Shown piece by piece: positions 30,726 to 36,964 of a DNA stretch of 36,964 nucleotides. This stretch comes from a virus, in IMG/VR virus record IMGVR_UViG_3300048538_000024, positions 1 through 36,964 of that record. One strand, given 5' to 3'. How positions within the stretch are numbered: the stretch's first letter is position 1; each line of letters begins with the position of its first letter. The position numbers and the translations under genes were made by a program. The notes beneath the pieces are model-generated. The model ran no database searches. It worked only from the letters and a program-made list of their open reading frames with translations, and had not been told where the DNA came from.

Positions 30726-32077
30726 TGGCGGGTTATGTTGGAACCAAGGCGGTTTTATTAAGCACCACGGCTGCGACTGTTGGCGGCGATGCTGACATTG
30801 GCGGGGATCTGACGGTAGACACCAGCACCCTGCACGTTGACAGCGCGAATAATCGGGTTGGGGTAGGGACGATTTCGCCTTCTACTAAACTTGATGTAGA
30901 GTATGGCTCTGGAAACAGTTACCCCGCAGCGACTGTAGTTGGACCTATATTCTCTGACAAAACTGCAAGTGAAAACTTTGGATTAAACATCTTTAGCGAT
31001 AACGCATCTAATGCGTCGATTAACTTTGGTGATGAACAGTTGGCGAACGCAGGGCGTATTGTTTACGACCATAATGGCAATGCTAACACTATGGCGTTTT
31101 ATACAAGCGCAGCAGAACGTATGCGCATCGACAGCTCAGGTAATGTTGGGATTAATGGAACTCCAAGCGCATCAGATGGGGTATTTAAACTTATACAGAT
31201 TGGCGGCGCAAACAAGTATGCAACCTTTGGCGCACAAGCTAATGGCGGTTTTGCTGCTTTAATGGGTTCTAACTTTTATTACAATGGGGGTTGGAAAAGG
31301 ACAGATGCTGGTCGTGTAACTAAAATAGAAACTGGGCCAGATAGTAGCTCTGAGGAGTTGTTTAGTTTTCAGTATGCTGGAGATGGAGCAGCAGACAGTG
31401 CAATTTCTTGGTCAGAAGCCATGCGCATCGACAGCAGCGGTAACTTGCTGGTGGGGACTACTGACAGCACTCTCGTAGGACGCCCAGATACTGCGAGATT
31501 ATGTGTTGACAATGAAAATGGGGAAGATTGCATCCAGATTAGAGGTTCTGGCTCTGACCACCTTAATATAGCTAGTTGGGTACCTGTCACTGGCAATGCT
31601 TATCACATTGGCTTCGGTTCAGGTACAAGCTCATATACTGAGCATGGTGTTATAAGCACCAACGGCTCCACTACTACATATAGCACAACCTCTGATCATC
31701 GCTTAAAGGAAAATGTTGTTGATCTTGAAGGGGCGACTGAGCGTTTAAAGCAGCTAAGACCTAAGAGGTTTAATTTCATTGTTAATCCTAACACTATATT
31801 GGACGGTTTTTTAGCACATGAGGCACAGGTTGTTGTTCCAGAGGCTGTCACAGGTACTAAGGACGCAATGCGTGATGAGAGATATGAGGTTACTCCAGCC
31901 GTCACAGATGATGATGGCAATGTTACAACTGAAGCTGTCATGGGGACACGCTCTGTGCCAGCCTATCAAGGCATTGACCAAAGCAAGCTGGTTCCACTGC
32001 TAACGGCTGCACTGCAAGAGGCACTTGATGAAATCACCGACTTGAAAGCACGGGTTGCTACACTGGAGGCTAACTAA
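30725..32077 (+). CDS. Tail fibre with C-terminal S74 intramolecular chaperone
   Basis: 450 residues. MAGYVGTKAVLLSTTAATVGG is a fibre N-terminus and the body is repetitive (DSSGNVGING, MRIDSSGNLLVGTT). From about 323, SDHRLKENVVDLEGATERLKQLRPKRFNF is a Peptidase_S74 domain with the catalytic dyad Ser323/Lys328. It folds the trimer and then cuts itself off just before the Ser, removing about 127 residues. The C-terminus ends in a coiled coil (LVPLLTAALQEALDEITDLKARVATLE). Confidence 0.88.
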   Translation: MAGYVGTKAVLLSTTAATVGGDADIGGDLTVDTSTLHVDSANNRVGVGTISPSTKLDVEYGSGNSYPAATVVGPIFSDKTASENFGLNIFSDNASNASINFGDEQLANAGRIVYDHNGNANTMAFYTSAAERMRIDSSGNVGINGTPSASDGVFKLIQIGGANKYATFGAQANGGFAALMGSNFYYNGGWKRTDAGRVTKIETGPDSSSEELFSFQYAGDGAADSAISWSEAMRIDSSGNLLVGTTDSTLVGRPDTARLCVDNENGEDCIQIRGSGSDHLNIASWVPVTGNAYHIGFGSGTSSYTEHGVISTNGSTTTYSTTSDHRLKENVVDLEGATERLKQLRPKRFNFIVNPNTILDGFLAHEAQVVVPEAVTGTKDAMRDERYEVTPAVTDDDGNVTTEAVMGTRSVPAYQGIDQSKLVPLLTAALQEALDEITDLKARVATLEAN

Positions 32078-32541
32078 TGTCAGGCTATATCGGCAACGCT
32101 CCAGTCCCACAGGCGACGCAGACTAGGCAGACTTTTGTGGCTACCTCTGGGCAGACCAGCTTTGCCACGGCGGGTTATACGGCGGGCTTTGTGGATGTCT
32201 ATATGAACGGCGTGAGGCTGGTCGATGGCACCGATTTTGCGGCTATAAACGGATCTGACGTTGTGCTGACATCGGGTGCTGCCACTGGCGACATCATCGA
32301 TGTGCTGATGTTTACGGCGGTTGACCTTGCGACTGCGGTTGGCGGGGGCAGATACAAAGGCGAGCGCGGTACGCTTGGCCCTGCGGCTGCGGCTGGTGAC
32401 ATCTTTCGTGTGAACGAGCAAACCTTGAATACAAACGTAACAATAGACGCGACTGAGAATGCCTCTGCTACTGGCCCCTTGGCCGTGGCATCTGGCGTTA
32501 CTATCACCGTCACATCAGGGGGGAACTTGAGCATTGTCTGA
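32077..32541 (+). CDS. Tail fibre protein, GY-IG/NPVPQATQ type
   Basis: 154 residues. MSGYIGNAPVPQATQTRQTF, then GQTSFATAGYTAGFVDVYMNGVRL and TDFAAINGSDVVLTSGA, is a recurring fibre domain of cyanophages and marine phages. The first six residues resemble those of the S74 fibre upstream. It starts in TAATG overlap and its last 8 bases overlap a TTG-started gene. Confidence 0.75.
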   Translation: MSGYIGNAPVPQATQTRQTFVATSGQTSFATAGYTAGFVDVYMNGVRLVDGTDFAAINGSDVVLTSGAATGDIIDVLMFTAVDLATAVGGGRYKGERGTLGPAAAAGDIFRVNEQTLNTNVTIDATENASATGPLAVASGVTITVTSGGNLSIV

Positions 32542-32908
32542 AATTAGAGCAACAACAATAAGTGATGCGGCTGGTACTGGGCCGATTGCGCTGACGAAGC
32601 AGAGTGCTGCGAAGGCTTGGGTTAACCTTGATGGGAATGCAACTCCAATATCAATTAGAGGAAGTGTTAATATAAGCAGCGCAACGGATCTTGGTGCTGG
32701 ATATTATGAATTTGCCTACTCCAGCAATATGTCAGATGCAAATTATTCCTCGACTACATCTAGTCAGGCAGGTGCTTGTGGTGGGGTTGTAGAAGGTTCA
32801 ACTTATACTTCAAGCACAGTGCGTTACCTTGGTGTCTCAAGACTGGATGCATACACACAACAAGAACATGACCTTGCTTGTATCACAGCCAACGGAGACC
32901 TAGCATGA
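32534..32908 (+). CDS. Small fibre protein 1 of 3, ends GDLA
   Basis: 124 residues from TTG 32534, inside the end of the previous gene, with GGGGGAAC upstream. EIRATTISDAAGTGPIALTKQSAAKAWVNLDG, SVNISSATDLGAGYYEFAYS and NGDLA match the AKAWV--NG type fibre modules. It is paralogous to the next two genes. The codons for its final GDLA contain the next gene's ribosome site. Confidence 0.65.
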   Translation: MSEIRATTISDAAGTGPIALTKQSAAKAWVNLDGNATPISIRGSVNISSATDLGAGYYEFAYSSNMSDANYSSTTSSQAGACGGVVEGSTYTSSTVRYLGVSRLDAYTQQEHDLACITANGDLA

Positions 32909-33267
32909 GTACTCTAACGGTCACAAACATCAAAGCCACGGGTGAAACAGCTAGTCGTGCGGTGTCAGGGGTTGCGGCTGCTTTTTGCGTATATGACGCA
33001 TCTAGTGGGACACCTACCTCTTTACAAAGTTCAAATGTAAGTAGTCTTACTGATGTAAGTACAGGAAAATGTGGTGTAAATTTTACTAACAACATGTCAG
33101 CAACCGACAACATAATATCTGGTGCAGTTGGTCAAGGTGGAAATAAGAATTTTATGTATGATAACAACTCAGCATCATCTGTAGAAGTTCAGACACAAGC
33201 TGCAAATACAGCCACTTACAACGACTATAACAATGTTTCTGCAGCAATCCACGGAGACTTAGCATGA
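32905..33267 (+). CDS. Small fibre protein 2 of 3, ends GDLA
   Basis: 120 residues from ATG 32905, overlapping the previous stop (ATGA). An in-frame ATG at 32878 is disfavoured because GGAG lies just before 32905. MSTLTVTNIKATGETASRAV, then FCVYDASSGTPTSLQSSNVSSLTDVSTGKCGVNFTNNMSATD, and HGDLA. The serial TGxYxVxF strands and the AKAW-like slot (here AAFCVYD) mark a diverged paralogue. Confidence 0.65.
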   Translation: MSTLTVTNIKATGETASRAVSGVAAAFCVYDASSGTPTSLQSSNVSSLTDVSTGKCGVNFTNNMSATDNIISGAVGQGGNKNFMYDNNSASSVEVQTQAANTATYNDYNNVSAAIHGDLA

Positions 33268-33626
33268 GTACACTAAACGTTTCCAACATCACCGATGGCA
33301 CAACAGCAGTCGGCACCAGCTATGTGGTTAATGGGTCTGCGAAGGCTTGGGTATTGGGGTCATCAACGCCAAGCATTACTGATAGTTTAAACATATCGTC
33401 TGTAACAGACAATGCTACAGGGCGTTATACTTATAGTATTACTAACAGTTTTAATTCTGCAAGCTATGGAGTTTCAGGCTCTGTTGATCTGGTTGGTCGT
33501 ATATTTTCGGGTAATGGGTCCAACTACACAAAAAGTTCTAGTTCGTCACCTATAGCAATTTTGACTTGGAATGATCTCTATGAAGACAGAGAACATACAA
33601 TGAAAGCCATAGGAGACCTAGCATGA
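33264..33626 (+). CDS. Small fibre protein 3 of 3, ends GDLA
   Basis: 120 residues. MSTLNVSNITDGTTAVGTSYVVNGSAKAWVLG, then DSLNISSVTDNATGRYTYSITNSFNSASYGVSG and IGDLA. It starts in ATGA overlap with GGAG inside the previous gene's GDLA codons. The three neighbours look like repeated duplication of one module, a common way to diversify receptor-contact proteins. Confidence 0.7.
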   Translation: MSTLNVSNITDGTTAVGTSYVVNGSAKAWVLGSSTPSITDSLNISSVTDNATGRYTYSITNSFNSASYGVSGSVDLVGRIFSGNGSNYTKSSSSSPIAILTWNDLYEDREHTMKAIGDLA

Positions 33627-34036
33627 CCCACGGCCATCTCTGGGATCGTCTAGCAGAAGCTAAGTCACGCCTTGCACCCGTGCAGTCTAAATATCGTGTG
33701 CTGTTCGAAGACCCCGCCACACCAGATGAACCAGCCAAGGTGCTTGTGCCTGACCCTAACTTCATGGCTGCGGCACTGGCTGGCAACGTATTGCCGCCCA
33801 TTGACACCTATCAGCGTGATCGCTTGGTGCCAGATGGACAGCCTAAAGAGCATCCATATGCGGAGCCTATCGGCGCTATGAGCGAAGAAGAAGCCGTAGA
33901 ATATCTGGTGCAGAAAGACATCGATCCAGCCGTGTGGCGGGATTACCAAGGCAACCGCACGATCATGAAGATTGTGCCAGTTGAAATGATCCCAGCGGAT
34001 CGCTCATTTAGAAATGCATGGAGAATTGTTCAATGA
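33623..34036 (+). CDS. Tail-fibre-region protein with DRSFRNAWRI end
   Basis: 137 residues. The ATGA start overlaps the upstream gene, which supplies GGAG. Soluble alpha/beta: VLFEDPATPDEPAKVLVPDP, then EEEAVEYLVQKDIDPAVWRDYQGNRTIMKIVPVEMIPADRSFRNAWRI. The ADRSFRNAW end resembles TDRTFRGAW at the start of the next gene, so the two may have arisen by domain splitting. Function unknown. Confidence 0.6.
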   Translation: MTHGHLWDRLAEAKSRLAPVQSKYRVLFEDPATPDEPAKVLVPDPNFMAAALAGNVLPPIDTYQRDRLVPDGQPKEHPYAEPIGAMSEEEAVEYLVQKDIDPAVWRDYQGNRTIMKIVPVEMIPADRSFRNAWRIVQ

Positions 34037-34380
34037 CAACTTACATCAATATAAACGGAGATGTTCGTGAAGCAGCATCTCTTGCAGTTCCAACGGATCG
34101 CACCTTTCGTGGCGCTTGGCAATTCAACGGCGATGCTGTCGAAGTAGACATGACAGCGGCTAAGGTCATCCATAAGGACAACCTACGGGCAGAACGTGCG
34201 CCACGCTTGGCTGACTTGGATGTGGCCTATATGAAGGCTTTGGAGGCGGGATCTGGCGCTGATGCTATTGCTGCACAAAAGGCAACGCTGCGTGACATCA
34301 CAGACGATGCTCGCATTGATGCTGCGGCAAACCCTGATGCGTTGAAGGCATTGGACTTGGCTACCCTGTTGGGAGAATAA
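34033..34380 (+). CDS. Tail fibre region protein, DRTFRGAW/VDM type
   Basis: 115 residues from ATG 34033, overlapping the previous stop (ATGA). An in-frame ATG at 34018 is less likely. TDRTFRGAWQFNGDAVEVDMTAAKVIHKDNLRAER, then LADLDVAYMKALEAGSGADA and KATLRDITDDARI, is typical of small phage tail proteins often located beside fibres. They may be fibre-assembly chaperones. Confidence 0.65.
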   Translation: MTTYININGDVREAASLAVPTDRTFRGAWQFNGDAVEVDMTAAKVIHKDNLRAERAPRLADLDVAYMKALEAGSGADAIAAQKATLRDITDDARIDAAANPDALKALDLATLLGE

Positions 34381-34381
34381 A

Positions 34382-35485
34382 ATGAGCAAGGCAAGGCAAC
34401 TAGCCGACTTAGGTAATCAGATAGATGATGGGGCTATAACTGGCTCCAACATGGTGATTAACGGGGCGATGACCGTGGCACAGCGCTCGTCCAGTGTAAC
34501 TGGTGTTACTTCTATTGGGTATTATACATGCGATAGGTGGAATACACCTATGAGTGGTGCAGGTACTTGGACAATTACTCAAAGCACAGATGCGCCAGAC
34601 GGCTTTGCGAATAGTTTAAAGTTAGCCTGTACAACTGCAAACGCTTCTCTTTCAGCAGGGTCATATCTTTACCCTAGATATCTATTTGAAGGGCAAGACA
34701 TTCAGCAGTTAAAAAAAGGTACATCTTCTGCTGAAAGTATAACAGTTAGTTTCTGGGTAAAGTCAAATAAAACAGGCACTTATCACGTTGGCTATCAGGA
34801 TCAAGATAACAATAGATTGCGTGGAGAGGCATACACAATTAACTCATCAAGCACATGGGAATATAAAGTAGTAACTGTGGATGGCGATACTACGGGTACG
34901 CTGGATAATGACAACGCTTCTTCTTTGCAACTGCATTTCTGGCTTGTTGCTGGTTCAACTTACACTAATGGTGGTGGGTCAGGTTCATGGGCGCCAACGG
35001 CAAATGGAAACTACGGAGATACTCTTGATGTAAATTTAGCAGATACGGTTAATAACTACTGGCAAATCACAGGCGTCTGCCTGAACGTGGGAGACAGCGC
35101 TATCGACTTCCCGCACGAAAGCTACGGGGATACATTGGCGAAGTGCCAGAGGTATTATTGGCAAGCCGTTAAAGTTGCGTCAGGAGACAACAACCGTTAC
35201 CCCGTAGTAAATGCTGCCGTATACAACACAGGGACAGCTACTTACGGAACCCTTCGGTTTCCAGTAGCAATGCGGGCAGCACCTACATTTTCGACTTCAA
35301 TTATATCACGTTTTAGGGCGCGTTATGGCTCTGATGCGCCCTGCGTCTCTGGCGCATTTCACGGAGTTATAACAAGTCAGGCTGCTGTAGTTCAATTTAG
35401 CTCTAGCTCTTCTATTACTGCGGGTCGGGGCGGCTGGATAGAAGCGACCGATAGTGCAGAAGCCTCTTTTGATGCGGAGTTATAA
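34382..35485 (+). CDS. Tail fibre with carbohydrate-binding-like domain
   Basis: 367 residues. The fibre-type entry MSKARQLADLGNQIDDGAITGSNMVINGAMTVAQRS is followed by a beta-sandwich (YYTCDRWNTPMSGAGTWTITQ, ITVSFWVKSNKTGTYHVGYQD) and QITGVCLNVGDSAIDFPHESYGDTLAKCQRYYWQ. The last block is shared by many phage fibres of this CRYYWQ type. It probably contacts receptor glycans. Confidence 0.75.
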   Translation: MSKARQLADLGNQIDDGAITGSNMVINGAMTVAQRSSSVTGVTSIGYYTCDRWNTPMSGAGTWTITQSTDAPDGFANSLKLACTTANASLSAGSYLYPRYLFEGQDIQQLKKGTSSAESITVSFWVKSNKTGTYHVGYQDQDNNRLRGEAYTINSSSTWEYKVVTVDGDTTGTLDNDNASSLQLHFWLVAGSTYTNGGGSGSWAPTANGNYGDTLDVNLADTVNNYWQITGVCLNVGDSAIDFPHESYGDTLAKCQRYYWQAVKVASGDNNRYPVVNAAVYNTGTATYGTLRFPVAMRAAPTFSTSIISRFRARYGSDAPCVSGAFHGVITSQAAVVQFSSSSSITAGRGGWIEATDSAEASFDAEL

Positions 35486-35488
35486 GGC

Positions 35489-35671
35489 ATGGATAATATG
35501 AACATAACAACGGCTCAGTATAGTTCTGACTTAGATGGCAGCACTAACTCCATCCAAGCCACCATCGACGGCACTGAAATGTCAGTACCCCTTGACCCAG
35601 CCAACCGCCATTACGCCGAAATCATGCGGCAGGTTGAGGCTGGCACGCTAACGATTGAAGAGGCTGACTAA
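35489..35671 (+). CDS. Small conserved tail-cluster protein, 60 residues
   Basis: Sequence TTAQYSSDLDGSTNSIQATIDGTEMSVPLDPANRHYAEIMRQVEAGTLTIEEAD. The MSVPLDPANRHYAEI segment is well conserved in marine and roseophage tail clusters. It starts four bases after the previous stop and its TAATG overlaps the repeat protein start. Role unknown. Confidence 0.7.
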   Translation: MDNMNITTAQYSSDLDGSTNSIQATIDGTEMSVPLDPANRHYAEIMRQVEAGTLTIEEAD

Positions 35672-36964
35672 TGTTAGGCTTTAGCCCACTCGCATCTGCG
35701 CCACTGGCAGACAGTGGGCTTGCGATTGAAAACTTTGCGCTTACCGCCGACAATATCACGGCTGGCGCACCAACCGTTGCGGCGTCAAGCGTTACGCAAG
35801 TTCATTCGCTTACATCTACGGACATAGCCACCGGCGCTCCAACCGTTGAGACGTCAAGCGTTGGCCAAGTTCATGCGCTCACATCAGACAGTATTTCAAC
35901 CGCCGCGCCAACCGTTGCGGCGTCATCTGCTTCGCAAGTTCACGCTTTAACATCAACCGACGTTACAACTGGCGCTCCAACTGTTTCAGCGGCGACTGCC
36001 TCTCAGGTCAACGCTTTAACTTCAACCGATATTGCGACTGGTGTGCCAACTGTTGCGGCGTCAAGCATCTCTCAAGCCCATGCGCTGACGCTTGCTGATA
36101 TTATCGCTGGAACCCCGACAGTTTCAGCGTCAACGGCATCTCAGGCCCACGCGCTTTCATCGACAAGCATCACATCTGGTGCGCCAGTAATTAGCGCCGC
36201 CACTGCCTCGCAGAACAATGCGCTTGGATCGTCTGACATTACAACCGGCACACCAATTGTTACGCCGCCAACAATTTCGCAGTCAGGCCAGATTGAAACA
36301 GATGATATTGACGCTGGCATTCCAACGATTGGCAATTCTAACATAAGCCAAGTTCATAGCATCCAGTCGTCAGATATATCGACTGGCGCGCCCACCGTTG
36401 AAAGCCCATCAATAACATCAAGCCAAAGCTTGATCCCGCAAGATATTACAGCGGGAACGCCAACTATTAGCTCGCCAGATTTAGAGCATAACCACGTTTT
36501 AAGTGGCAACGACATCGTAACCGGCGCACCGACTGTTGCAAATGTTTCGATTAGTCAAATCCATAGTGTCAATGCAGAAGATATAACTACCGGCGCTCCA
36601 ACTGTTGAGGCTGTTACGGTTATTCAGGATGAGGTTATTGAAACACAACCCATCGTTTCTGGCGCTCCGATTATTGAAGATGTTGACGCAACGCAAATAC
36701 ACGCGCTTGCTTCTGCGAATATTTCGTCGGGCATTCCTGCAGTCAGCGCTGCCAGCATCAGCCAAGCCCATGCGCTGCTTTCCACTGATATTTCGGCTAG
36801 CGCTCCGACTATTCAAGATGTCACTTTAGTCGCAATAAATGAACTTGAAGCAGATGACATTGTAACCGGCGCTCCGACTGTTGCAGATGTCACTGCATCT
36901 ATTTCATACGGCTTTGTAGCTGATGACATTGTTTCTGGCGCATTAATTGTTGGCCAACCGGCAA
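35671..36964 (+). CDS. Tail protein of 23-residue repeats (N-terminal part, runs off the right end)
   Basis: ATG at 35671 in TAATG overlap. A lead-in of 23 residues is followed by units of 23 residues (69 bp), consensus L-STDITTGAPTV--S-ISQ-HA. The frame is open to the last base and continues at base 1 (base 1 equals 36673), ending at 480. The joined product is about 493 residues with about 19 units. Repeats diverge strongly along the protein, more alike at the N-terminal end. No Cys and little charge suggest an extended beta rod or fibre shaft. I infer a tail or adhesin function from the neighbours. Confidence 0.85.
   Translation, partial: MLGFSPLASAPLADSGLAIENFALTADNITAGAPTVAASSVTQVHSLTSTDIATGAPTVETSSVGQVHALTSDSISTAAPTVAASSASQVHALTSTDVTTGAPTVSAATASQVNALTSTDIATGVPTVAASSISQAHALTLADIIAGTPTVSASTASQAHALSSTSITSGAPVISAATASQNNALGSSDITTGTPIVTPPTISQSGQIETDDIDAGIPTIGNSNISQVHSIQSSDISTGAPTVESPSITSSQSLIPQDITAGTPTISSPDLEHNHVLSGNDIVTGAPTVANVSISQIHSVNAEDITTGAPTVEAVTVIQDEVIETQPIVSGAPIIEDVDATQIHALASANISSGIPAVSAASISQAHALLSTDISASAPTIQDVTLVAINELEADDIVTGAPTVADVTASISYGFVADDIVSGALIVGQPA
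35740..36964. repeat. 69-bp tandem coding repeats of the tail protein
   Basis: Unit boundaries fall every 69 bases from 35740 (35809, and so on; unit 17 starts at 36844). The best conserved positions encode D-I-TG-P-V and SQ-HA. About 17.8 units lie here and they continue at 1-350. The DNA units are clearly diverged, except for the circular overlap copy at the ends. Confidence 0.85.
36673..36964. repeat. Right copy of 292-bp terminal redundancy
   Basis: Identical to 1-292 except at 36799 (A versus G) and 36837 (A versus C). The copies include units 14-18 of the tail repeats. Divergence among ordinary units is far greater than between these two stretches, so the match reflects genome redundancy or circular assembly rather than unit similarity. 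Confidence 0.9.

Noticed and set aside
35740-36964. CRISPR-like array of regular 69-bp units
   Set aside because: The units are fully coding, diverged from each other and have no repeat/spacer alternation or cas genes. They are protein repeats.
30725-36964. Diversity-generating retroelement acting on the fibre modules
   Set aside because: No reverse transcriptase gene and no template/variable repeat pair with A-specific changes was seen. Diversity here looks like module duplication.

Overview
The window is a complete or nearly complete genome of a small tailed phage. The first 292 bases reappear as the last 292 bases (36673-36964) with two substitutions, so the sequence reads as a circle of about 36,672 bp, or a terminally redundant or permuted genome, cut inside one tail gene. 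The set of genes suggests podovirus (short-tail) morphology: a P22-type portal, a P22 gp10-like tail stabilisation protein, internal or ejection proteins, and no tape-measure, sheath or tail-tube genes. A 3TM holin of the gene-transfer-agent type, marine-phage-like tail modules and moderate GC content point to a marine alphaproteobacterial host. The host is an inference.

Layout, reading around the circle from the packaging genes. (1) 22.7-24.2 kb, + strand: small and large terminase. (2) 24.3-29.1 kb, +: a small beta-rich protein, two tiny Lys/Arg-rich proteins, a DUF6321-like basic protein and a cluster of possible virion cargo or effector proteins. One looks like an ADP-ribosyltransferase and one carries a conserved HD..GH motif. 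(3) 29.1-36.9 kb continuing to 0.5-2.0 kb, +: a head-tail adaptor and about fourteen tail-fibre or adhesin modules, including an S74 self-cleaving fibre, three tandem small paralogues ending in GDLA, a protein of about nineteen 23-residue repeats that spans the window ends, and a glycine-rich adhesin. (4) 2.0-13.3 kb, +: tail stabilisation protein with a cupredoxin-like insertion, internal virion proteins, portal, scaffold and an SU10-type major capsid protein. (5) 13.4-15.8 kb, +: small membrane proteins, 3TM holin and a T7-lysozyme-like amidase.

(6) 15.9-21.0 kb, mostly - strand: the early or regulatory module. It holds overlapping small genes, several with helix-turn-helix features, an HNH-like protein, SSB and a single-strand annealing protein, with a RusA resolvase on the + strand inside it. 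(7) 21.1-22.5 kb, +: a Cro/CI-like regulator, a lambda-O-like replication initiator with a candidate origin (three 22-bp-spaced iterons and an AT-rich tract) inside its coding sequence, and an accessory gene. No DNA polymerase, helicase, RNA polymerase, integrase or tRNA was recognised, so the phage probably recruits host replication and transcription machinery and supplies only origin recognition, annealing, resolution and packaging.

Genes are very tightly packed: most junctions are ATGA or TAATG overlaps. Several real genes are under 60 codons and are reported here from direct reading.
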